A program made the position numbers and the translations under genes. A stretch of DNA of 64,000 bases from an uncultured Elusimicrobiales bacterium (GTDB lineage Bacteria > Elusimicrobiota > Elusimicrobia > Elusimicrobiales > Elusimicrobiaceae): assembly GCA_944324645.1 (NCBI GenBank), contig CALUXB010000002.1, positions 186,001 through 250,000 of the forward strand. Reading direction: 5' to 3'. Positions 9,408-15,959 of the stretch are shown here, in pieces. Positions within the stretch are counted from its first letter, which is position 1, and each line of letters starts with the position of its first letter. A model generated the notes under the pieces. It was not told the DNA's origin, searched no databases, and saw nothing but the letters and a program-made list of their open reading frames with translations.

Positions 9408-9428
9408 AAACAAAATTTATCAAAAAAA
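9385..9428. repeat. Palindrome centred on the P1 start codon
   Basis: Two perfect 20-base arms (9385-9404 and 9409-9428) flank CATA, which contains the start codon on the minus strand. The arm core is GATAAATTTTGTT. The right arm is promoter sequence and the left arm encodes the NKIYQKN part of the leader. The same arrangement occurs at P3 and, with shorter arms, at P2, P6 and P7. Confidence 0.9.
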
Positions 9429-9441
9429 AAAAACGGGTCAA
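9414..9441 (-). promoter_or_regulatory. Pilin-type promoter of P1
   Basis: On the minus strand: TTGACC (-35), a 16-base spacer made of CG, twelve T and GA, then TAAATT (-10), six bases and ATG. The same module is found at P3, P5, P6 and P7. Confidence 0.7.
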
Positions 9442-9518
9442 GCCCTTTAAAAATCCGCAATCTGCCAGTCCTTCTTCAACTAACTCAAGACGGCCTGCTT
9501 TTCCCCTTGTTTTCTGTA

Positions 9519-9546
9519 TAAAAACTCCCCAGATAAACCGGGGAGT
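9519..9546 (-). terminator. Terminator of the MATE gene
   Basis: ACTCCCC / GGGGAGT stem followed on the minus strand by TTTTTATA. Confidence 0.75.
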
Positions 9547-9608
9547 GCATAGGCTTTACAAAAAATATACAACGGCAAAACAGCGCCGGGCACAACCACA
9601 AATATTTT

Positions 9609-10994
9609 TTACTGCGCCGTCACGCGGATTTTTTTCCACTTGCCCAACCAAAAACGCCACACCATAAACACCGCCGTCAGTGCGGCGTAAAAAGTCAGCC
9701 AGCTCCACACCGCAAACACGCTGCCGTGCCATTTATACACGATAAGCCAGGTGCCCGGAATAAGCAAAAACCAGGCGCAGAAAATCATCACAAACATATA
9801 AAATTTTGTGTCGCCCGCCCCGCGAATGGCTTCACCGAAAATCAAATACGTCGCGTCAAAAAGTACAAAACAGCTCACCAGCTTCATCAGCGGGTACGTT
9901 TTTTCCGCAATCAGCGCCGCATCCGGCGAAGAAGCCGGGATAAACAAACCCACAAAAAACGGCGCCAGGAAAAAGAAGCTCAAGCTCACCGCCCCGGCAT
10001 AGGTGTAGCCCAATTTACAGGCGTTTTTTACTACCTGCACGCTTAAATCGGGCCGATTAAGGCCTTGGTATTTGCTGACTAAAATCTGTATGCCAATGCC
10101 TAGACCTAAAATCACCGTGAACACCACCGGCTGCAAAGACATTACCACATTGCTGGCCTGCAAAGAGAGCACATCAATGTTGCCCACCATAAACGTAAAG
10201 AGGGTAAAAGACATCACGTCCATCAAAAAGCCAAACCCGTTGGGCACGCCAAAGCGCAGCAAACGCGAAAACACCGGCTTGTAAAACCCCGCCAAGCGCG
10301 CCACCTTAAAGCGTTTGCGCACGCGGCCGGCAAATATCAGCCCGGTAAATACCAGCGTCATAGACGCCGCCCCCAACACGGTGGACCACGCCGCCCCGGC
10401 TATCCCCATTTCCGGAAAGCCCAACTTGCCGAAAATCATAATATAATTTAAAAAGATATTAATTACATTTCCGCCCAGCGCCACATACATAGGCACCTTG
10501 GTCTTGCCGCGCCCGCTGAAAAAACTGGCCAGCGCATTGTTAATGACGGAAAAACCGCCAAATAAATTTAAAATGCCAAAGTATTTTAGCTCCAGCGGCG
10601 TTACGGACGGCCCGTGGTCAAAAAGCCGTATAATCCAGCTTCCCAGCGGCGTAAGCGAAGCCAACACCCCCGCAGACAGCACCGCCAGCAATATACCCTG
10701 CCATAAAGAAATGGTAACGGAAGCGTATCTTTTCTGCGCGTAATACTGCGAAATAAACACGCTGGTATAGCTGGCCAGCCCCATAAACAAAGAGCCAAAC
10801 GTCATCGCCAGTACGCCCGCCGGCACGCAGGCGGCCAGCGCGTCGTGGCTGTACCACGCCAAAAACATACGGTCTGCAAACTGCATAACCACCTGGGAGG
10901 CCATTGTCACAATCAACGGATAAGACAACAGCCACAGCTCAGACAAAGACGCCTCTTTGGTTTTACTTTTTACCACCGCTTCTTTTACTGCCAC
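9609..10994 (-). CDS. MATE family multidrug/sodium antiporter
   Basis: About 461 residues of the MatE/NorM type, with roughly twelve hydrophobic segments in two homologous halves (SYPLIVTMASQVVMQFADRM; LRFGVPNGFGFLMDVMSF). Such inner-membrane exporters expel cationic compounds using a Na+ or H+ gradient; the substrate cannot be told from sequence. The frame is open from a GTG at 11009, but GGAGG stands eight bases before the GTG at 10994, so I prefer that start. The first 20 or so residues are Lys/Val/Glu-rich and probably cytoplasmic. A terminator separates it from csp upstream. Confidence 0.9.
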   Translation of the reverse strand: MAVKEAVVKSKTKEASLSELWLLSYPLIVTMASQVVMQFADRMFLAWYSHDALAACVPAGVLAMTFGSLFMGLASYTSVFISQYYAQKRYASVTISLWQGILLAVLSAGVLASLTPLGSWIIRLFDHGPSVTPLELKYFGILNLFGGFSVINNALASFFSGRGKTKVPMYVALGGNVINIFLNYIMIFGKLGFPEMGIAGAAWSTVLGAASMTLVFTGLIFAGRVRKRFKVARLAGFYKPVFSRLLRFGVPNGFGFLMDVMSFTLFTFMVGNIDVLSLQASNVVMSLQPVVFTVILGLGIGIQILVSKYQGLNRPDLSVQVVKNACKLGYTYAGAVSLSFFFLAPFFVGLFIPASSPDAALIAEKTYPLMKLVSCFVLFDATYLIFGEAIRGAGDTKFYMFVMIFCAWFLLIPGTWLIVYKWHGSVFAVWSWLTFYAALTAVFMVWRFWLGKWKKIRVTAQ

Positions 10995-11014
10995 TTCTTT
11001 TACCTCCACCCACT

Positions 11015-11044
11015 AAAAAACCCGCGCCCCAAAGCGCGGGTTTT
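11015..11044 (-). terminator. Terminator of the cold-shock gene
   Basis: AACCCGCGC / GCGCGGGTT stem with a U-run on the minus strand, 24 bases after the csp stop codon. Confidence 0.85.
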
Positions 11045-11067
11045 GAAAAGTCTAAAAAAATAAAAAT

Positions 11068-11271
11068 TTATTTTTTAACGACTTTCACGGCTTTCGGGCC
11101 TTTTTCGGATTCTACGATTTCAAATTCCACTTCCTGGCCTTCAGCTAAGGTCTTGAAACCATCGCCCTGAATTTCCTGATAGTGTACAAAGAGATCTTTA
11201 GAACCATCTTCGGGGGTAATGAAACCATAACCTTTTTGGTCGTTAAACCACTTCACTTTTCCGTTTGCCAT
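11068..11271 (-). CDS. Cold-shock domain protein (CspA family)
   Basis: 67 residues, the standard single cold-shock domain. RNP1 is KGYGFI (residues 14-19) and RNP2 is LFVHY (27-31), preceded by GKVKWFNDQ. It binds single-stranded nucleic acid and melts RNA structure. An AAGGAAGT SD lies upstream of the ATG. The roughly 55-base leader begins with a hairpin at the predicted transcription start, which may control mRNA stability or temperature response; that part is inference. Monocistronic. Confidence 0.96.
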   Translation of the reverse strand: MANGKVKWFNDQKGYGFITPEDGSKDLFVHYQEIQGDGFKTLAEGQEVEFEIVESEKGPKAVKVVKK

Positions 11272-11304
11272 TTTACTTTTTACTTCCTTATATTAATTAT
11301 TTCG

Positions 11305-11327
11305 GATACCTAAACTTAATAGGTATC
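11305..11327 (-). promoter_or_regulatory. Hairpin at the 5' end of the csp leader
   Basis: GATACCTA / TAGGTATC, 8-base arms with a 7-base loop. It begins directly downstream of the -10 at 11335..11340, so it would be the first structure in the transcript. Confidence 0.6.
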
Positions 11328-11334
11328 TATATGT

Positions 11335-11340
11335 ATTATA
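11335..11340 (-). promoter_or_regulatory. -10 element of csp (extended, TTTTGCTATAAT)
   Basis: Perfect TATAAT on the minus strand, preceded by TGC (extended -10). No strong -35 is seen. Confidence 0.6.
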
Positions 11341-11398
11341 GCAAAACTTTCTTAAAATCACACATTTGATTTTCTTTTTTTCTAAAACCGCTTTGCGC

Positions 11399-11404
11399 TA
11401 TAAT
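11399..11404 (+). promoter_or_regulatory. -10 element of ftcD, leaderless type
   Basis: TATAAT in the context GCGCTATAAT, ending six bases before the ATG at 11411. No SD can fit. Confidence 0.6.
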
Positions 11405-11410
11405 CTATGT

Positions 11411-12376
11411 ATGCCCCTAATAGAAGCCGTGCCCAATGTATCCGAAGGGCAAAACGCCGCCGTCTTGCACGCGCTGGAAAACTGCCTGCGCGCCGCGCCT
11501 GGCGTGCGCCTGCTGGGAATGGACGCCAATCCGTCCGCCAATCGCACCGTATTTACCCTTTTGGGCCGGCCGGAAAATGTAGTCCCGGCTTTGTTTGATT
11601 TTATTGCCCTGGCCTGCCGGTTGATTGATATGCGCAAACAGCGCGGCGCGCACCCGCGGCTGGGGGCGGTGGACGTGTGCCCGCTGGTGCCGCTTGAAAA
11701 CATTACGCTGGCAGAGGCCGCCGCTTTGGCGCGCCAACTAGCCGCGCGCGTAGGGCAAGAATTACAAATACCCGTCTATCTCTATCAAGCCGCCGCCAGT
11801 ACACCACAGCGGCAAAACCTGGCCTTTATCCGCCGCGGCGAATATGAAAATTTAGCGCAAAAGCTGCAGAAACTTCCGCCGGATTTTGGGCCCAATTACC
11901 TTACCCCGCGCGCAGCGCAAACAGGCGCGTGTGTGATAGGGGCGCGCCCTATTTTAATTGCGTTTAATATAAATTTAAATACACATGACCCCGCGCCGGC
12001 TAAGCTCATCGCCGCCAAAATACGCCAAAGCGGCGGCGGTATGCCCGGCGTGAAAGCGATTGGCTGGTATATGCAAAATTTTCGCCGCGCCCAAGTGTCC
12101 TGCAACATTACCGATTTTCGCGCCGCTTCCTTGCACGCCGTCTATGAAGCCTGCCAAAAAGAAGCCGCCGCGCTGGGCCTGAAAGCCACCGGCTGCGAGC
12201 TGGTAGGCCTGGCCCCGCTGCAAGCATTGCTGCAAGCCGGCCGCCACTATGCCCCGCACCAAACAGACCCAACACTTTTGGTGCAAAGCGCCGCCGAAGG
12301 ACTTAATTTAAACGAAGTAAAACCCTTTTTGCCCCAAGAGCAAATTTTGGAATGGAAAGCCGGACTTATAAAATAA
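11411..12376 (+). CDS. ftcD: Glutamate formimidoyltransferase (FtcD N-terminal type)
   Basis: 321 residues beginning MPLIEAVPNVSEGQ, the diagnostic N-terminus. Further family blocks are HPRLGAVDVCPLVPL and GGGMPGVKAIGWYMQ. It moves the formimino group of N-formimino-glutamate to tetrahydrofolate, linking histidine breakdown to one-carbon metabolism. The length fits the stand-alone transferase; the cyclodeaminase half of the mammalian enzyme is absent and no hut genes are nearby. The open frame reaches back to 11366, but the family start and the -10 at 11399 place initiation at 11411 on a leaderless message. Confidence 0.93.
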   Translation: MPLIEAVPNVSEGQNAAVLHALENCLRAAPGVRLLGMDANPSANRTVFTLLGRPENVVPALFDFIALACRLIDMRKQRGAHPRLGAVDVCPLVPLENITLAEAAALARQLAARVGQELQIPVYLYQAAASTPQRQNLAFIRRGEYENLAQKLQKLPPDFGPNYLTPRAAQTGACVIGARPILIAFNINLNTHDPAPAKLIAAKIRQSGGGMPGVKAIGWYMQNFRRAQVSCNITDFRAASLHAVYEACQKEAAALGLKATGCELVGLAPLQALLQAGRHYAPHQTDPTLLVQSAAEGLNLNEVKPFLPQEQILEWKAGLIK

Positions 12377-12767
12377 ACATCGCATACAACAGTAAAAATT
12401 ATACTGTTCCCCGCGCCCGTTCCAACTCTGCTACCAATATTTCTGTCTGCGCCGTATAGTACCTGCCGCAAATGCACATTGCATTTCTAAACCCAAGCCG
12501 GACTTGTCAAATAAACACGGAGCAGAGTTGCAAAACGTTTCCAGCTGCATTTTCTAACTTTATACTGCCGCCAAGACACTTCTGTTTGTTCGGCACAGCG
12601 TCTTAAAAGGCCCTTCATATTTCATTTCTCAAACGAAACCGCACAGGCCAACAAACCAAATTATAAAACTCCGCCAAACACCGCCGCACGCAACGGCACT
12701 GCCCTAGCAAAACGCAAGCGCGCGAAGCAACCTAGATTGATTTGGAAACAAGGGGGAAATAAAAAAG
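12377..12767. other. Gene-free interval between convergent ftcD and rsmA
   Basis: No convincing ORF or RNA. GCCGGACTTGTCAAATAAAC at about 12501 resembles the 3' end of ftcD (GCCGGACTTATAAAATAAAC, 12359-12378), as if a short 3'-end duplication has decayed. AACTCTGCT (about 12423) and AGCAGAGTT (about 12523) form a distant inverted repeat. No clear terminator for either flanking gene. Confidence 0.5.
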
Positions 12768-13532
12768 CTACGAAATAAATAAGGCGTGCAGCTGCAAGAA
12801 TTTTTCCAAGGTTATTTCCTGTGCGCGGGCCGCAGGCTTGACGGCGGCTTGGGCAAGAGCTGTTTCTGTTTTCTCTTTATCATAGCCAGACAACACAAGC
12901 GAGTTATACAGCGTCTTTCTTTTGTGCGCAAAAGCCGCTTTTACTAAACGGGCAAAACGGGGGTATTGCTGCAGAGAAAGCAAGGTGTCTCTCTTCTCAA
13001 ACGTAAGCACGGTGCTTTCCACTTTCGGCGGGGGATTAAAACACGCCTTGCCCACCCGCAGCAACAGCCGCGGCTGGGCGCGCAACTGGGAAAGAATGCT
13101 CAGCGGGCCGTACCCCTCCGCCCCGGCCGGGGCCAAAATGCGCTGGGCCTGCTCTTTTTGAAACATAAACACCGCACCGGAAAAATAAGGCCAAGAGAGC
13201 ACTTTATCCAAGATTTCCGCCGCGTCAATATAGGGCAAATTACTGACAAAAAAAGTGGGCTTCTGCGCCAGGCGTCCCATATCAAAACGCAAAAAATCCG
13301 CCAATATTACTTTGCCCTGCAAGGCGGAAAAATGCGCCAGCAAATACGCTTGCATTTGCGGGTCTATTTCCACAGCGGTAAAAGAAGCAAAGTTTCTCTC
13401 CAGCAGTTTCTGCGTCAGCGCACCGCACCCGGGGCCTATCTCCACCACGTTTTGAGCCGCGGCGGGTACGGCAGCCACAATAGCGTCTATAATACGTTCA
13501 TTAACCAAAAAATGCTGCCCGTATTTTCTCAT
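12768..13532 (-). CDS. rsmA: 16S rRNA dimethyladenosine transferase RsmA/KsgA
   Basis: 254 residues: MRKYGQHFLVNERIIDAIV, SAM motif I VVEIGPGCGALTQKLLE, acidic EID after motif II, and catalytic motif IV FVSNLPYID. It dimethylates A1518/A1519 of 16S rRNA late in 30S assembly. The ATG overlaps the TGA of the upstream TPR gene (ATGA), indicating translational coupling. The overlap and the QHFL start fix the N-terminus. Confidence 0.96.
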   Translation of the reverse strand: MRKYGQHFLVNERIIDAIVAAVPAAAQNVVEIGPGCGALTQKLLERNFASFTAVEIDPQMQAYLLAHFSALQGKVILADFLRFDMGRLAQKPTFFVSNLPYIDAAEILDKVLSWPYFSGAVFMFQKEQAQRILAPAGAEGYGPLSILSQLRAQPRLLLRVGKACFNPPPKVESTVLTFEKRDTLLSLQQYPRFARLVKAAFAHKRKTLYNSLVLSGYDKEKTETALAQAAVKPAARAQEITLEKFLQLHALFIS

Positions 13533-15211
13533 TCTTGCTCCAGCACGCCGATATTGCGCTTGGCGGTTTTGTTACCGGGGTCTTTTTGCAAAGCTTCGCG
13601 GTAATAAGAAAGAGCGGCTTGGTCATCGTCTGCTATAACGGAAGCGGTGCCCAGGCCCAAAAGCGGCAGCGGGTCAGAAGGGGCTTTGGTTTGAGCCTTT
13701 TGAAAACTTTGCGCCGCAGCTGCTGCGTCCCCCGCCAACAGGCCTGCCAAACCCTGCAGCGTCAAGTACAAAGGCGTCGGCGTTTGGACGGTCTGCTCGT
13801 TTAAATCAGACCAAATTTCATCTACATAGCGCACCCACGTTTTGCCCATTACCCACAGGCCCATATCGTTGCCCACGATGCGCGGGTCATATACGGCTTT
13901 GGGCGGGGCGTTGCGCTCTTGTGTCAGCGCAGAAGGAGAGGCATAATCCATTGTGCGGCCTTGCAAGGTCATATTCACATCGTATTTATCTGCCCCGATA
14001 TTGACGGCGCGTTCCAGCTCCGCCACCAATTCTTCCACCTGTTTTTCACGCTCTTGGGAAGAAGAAGCATTTAAAATAAAACTGCGTTTAAAAGACATAG
14101 AAGATGCGTTCTCCCCCACTCCCGCTAACGGCGAAGGGGCACGCATCGTATCATAGGCTTCTGCAAACCGGCTGCCAGACGGTTTCTGCTGCGAGGGTTG
14201 GCGGACAGGGTTATAATCCAAGGAAACCTCTACATTCACATCTTTGCTGGCGGGCACTTTAAGCAATTTGTCTTTAAATTTTTCAATTTGCTTTTGAAAA
14301 GTTTCTCCCCCTCTTCCGCTTGCGCGATAGACGGCGTTTAAAGCCAAACCGTCTGCTTTAAACTGTACGATAGAAAACGCTTCCTCTAACACCTCACGCG
14401 CTTTTTCTTGCTCCCCAACGCGCATCAGCAAATAGGCATAGCGCAGGCGGGCCACATAATCGCCGGGTTTGGTTTTGACGGCTTTTTTATAATACTTCAG
14501 CGCATCTTTATAATTTTCCCGCTTCTCATACAAAGCCGCCAGCGCCAGTTGGGCGTCTTCATACTGATAGAAAAGTTTTAAGGCTTTTTTATAGGCTTCT
14601 TCTGCTTGCTCATCACGCCCCATAAAATCATACAGCGTGCCCAACTGATAGCGGTAAAGCGCTTCCCGCGGGGCCAGCTCCACCGCGCGGCGGTATTCGT
14701 CTAAGGCTTTATCAAATTTTTTTTGCGCGGCATAGGTGGAGCCTAGGTTCATATGCGTATCGGCTTTATTGGGGTCCAAACGGCTGGCTGTTTCAAAATG
14801 TTCCTGCGCTTGGGAAATGTCGCCTTTCCAGCCCCAGGCAATACCCAGAAGTTGGTAGCCCATAGCACTGTGCGGGTCCAGGCGCAGGGCTTCCCGGTAT
14901 TCGCTCATCGCGCCGTCCACCTGGCCGCTCCAATATAAAGAAGCTCCATAAAGCAAATGCGGCAGCGGATCTTGTGGGTTTTTAATAATCGCTTTGGCAA
15001 AAGAATTGGCCGCATCTTTGTAACGCGCTAAAGACATTTCCCCCATTCCCCGGCGCATATCGGAGACGGACTGCTCCAGCATAATCCGGTCCCACACCGT
15101 TTGGGAATAATCCGTCTTTACCTCTTCTTTGCCAAATGAAAACGGAAAAAATGCCCGCGCCCCCGGCACGGAAATGAAGAGCAAAAATAAAACAAAAAAC
15201 GTCTTTTTCAT
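13529..15211 (-). CDS. Secreted TPR-repeat protein
   Basis: 560 residues. A signal peptide (MKKTFFVLFLLFISVPGARA) precedes at least seven TPR units between residues about 60 and 300 (e.g. DTHMNLGSTYAAQKKFDKAL, ALYRYQLGTLYDFMGRDEQA). A less conserved middle region follows, and two more TPRs lie at the C-terminus (PLLGLGTASVIADDDQAALS). Probably a periplasmic scaffold, possibly for secretion or pilus assembly; no specific function is recognised. The -10 TACAAT lies eight bases before the ATG. Coupled to rsmA by an ATGA overlap. Confidence 0.88.
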   Translation of the reverse strand: MKKTFFVLFLLFISVPGARAFFPFSFGKEEVKTDYSQTVWDRIMLEQSVSDMRRGMGEMSLARYKDAANSFAKAIIKNPQDPLPHLLYGASLYWSGQVDGAMSEYREALRLDPHSAMGYQLLGIAWGWKGDISQAQEHFETASRLDPNKADTHMNLGSTYAAQKKFDKALDEYRRAVELAPREALYRYQLGTLYDFMGRDEQAEEAYKKALKLFYQYEDAQLALAALYEKRENYKDALKYYKKAVKTKPGDYVARLRYAYLLMRVGEQEKAREVLEEAFSIVQFKADGLALNAVYRASGRGGETFQKQIEKFKDKLLKVPASKDVNVEVSLDYNPVRQPSQQKPSGSRFAEAYDTMRAPSPLAGVGENASSMSFKRSFILNASSSQEREKQVEELVAELERAVNIGADKYDVNMTLQGRTMDYASPSALTQERNAPPKAVYDPRIVGNDMGLWVMGKTWVRYVDEIWSDLNEQTVQTPTPLYLTLQGLAGLLAGDAAAAAQSFQKAQTKAPSDPLPLLGLGTASVIADDDQAALSYYREALQKDPGNKTAKRNIGVLEQE

Positions 15212-15219
15212 ATGTTTTT

Positions 15220-15225
15220 ATTGTA
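15220..15225 (-). promoter_or_regulatory. -10 element of the TPR-rsmA operon
   Basis: TTGCTACAAT on the minus strand (extended -10), eight bases before the ATG. Confidence 0.5.
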
Positions 15226-15464
15226 GCAATAATAGCGACGCTTGTGAGGAAAGCCCGGCGGTTGGCGCCCTTTCTGCCAAAAACGCAGACGACCAGACGG
15301 CAAAATGCAAACCCGGGGCTCGGACATAGACGGATATCTTTTTCTCTGCAAGCAAAGTTTTTATATAAGCCCCGCCTACATCCCAAATAAATCCTGCACA
15401 AAGGACATTCCTCCCATTAGGAAAGAATACGCCTGTCGTCTACACCCCAAAATCAAGCCCGCAT
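15226..15464. other. Intergenic interval upstream of the TPR gene
   Basis: About 240 bases between the TPR promoter and the PPC terminator. Short frames here have no SD and no recognisable product. Nothing else seen. Confidence 0.4.
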
Positions 15465-15494
15465 AAAAAACCCGCGCCGTAAAGCGCGGGTTTT
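15465..15494 (-). terminator. Terminator of the M42-transketolase-PPC operon
   Basis: AACCCGCGC / GCGCGGGTT stem with a U-run on the minus strand. Confidence 0.85.
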
Positions 15495-15510
15495 AGCTTG
15501 GCTAAATAGG

Positions 15511-15939
15511 TTAGCCCCACAAAGCCACTTTGGTCACTTTGTCCGTACGGCGCACTTTCGGTTCTCCCACTAATTCTTGGATATACGCCTCTGCAATAAA
15601 AATTTTCGTGCCGGGCAACAAATGGCCTCCAAACACATTATATTCTTTATTGGCCAACATTATATGCGCGTGCACACACGGGCGGTTATCCTGAATGCTG
15701 ATATTGCCGGTTAGGGAAACAATTTCCGTCGGTTCGGAAATGACCTTTTTATCATATTTCTTTTTGGCTTGGTCAAACACGCTAATAGTGGCATTCTCCA
15801 CCGCGCCGATGACATTGACAATACCGCATTTGACCTGGTTGTCGTGGCAAAAATCCGCCAGCGATTCCAGCAAATCTTTACCTTTTGGTAATTTGAAGAT
15901 ATAGGTTCTTCCGGTTAAATAAGGTTTCTCTTCTGCCAT
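15511..15939 (-). CDS. PPC/DUF296 domain protein
   Basis: 142 residues with a single PPC (plant and prokaryote conserved) domain: YIFKLPKGKDLLESLADFC, GIVNVIGAVENATISVFDQ, and CVHAHIMLANKEYNVFGGHL with the conserved His cluster. Bacterial members are small trimeric proteins, often called DNA-binding by similarity to plant AT-hook proteins, though this one has no AT-hook. Function unknown. AAGGAG is seven bases before the ATG at 15939; an in-frame ATG at 15969 would overlap the transketolase gene. Last gene of a three-gene operon. Confidence 0.88.
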   Translation of the reverse strand: MAEEKPYLTGRTYIFKLPKGKDLLESLADFCHDNQVKCGIVNVIGAVENATISVFDQAKKKYDKKVISEPTEIVSLTGNISIQDNRPCVHAHIMLANKEYNVFGGHLLPGTKIFIAEAYIQELVGEPKVRRTDKVTKVALWG

Positions 15940-15959
15940 TTTATTCTCCTTAATATCGT

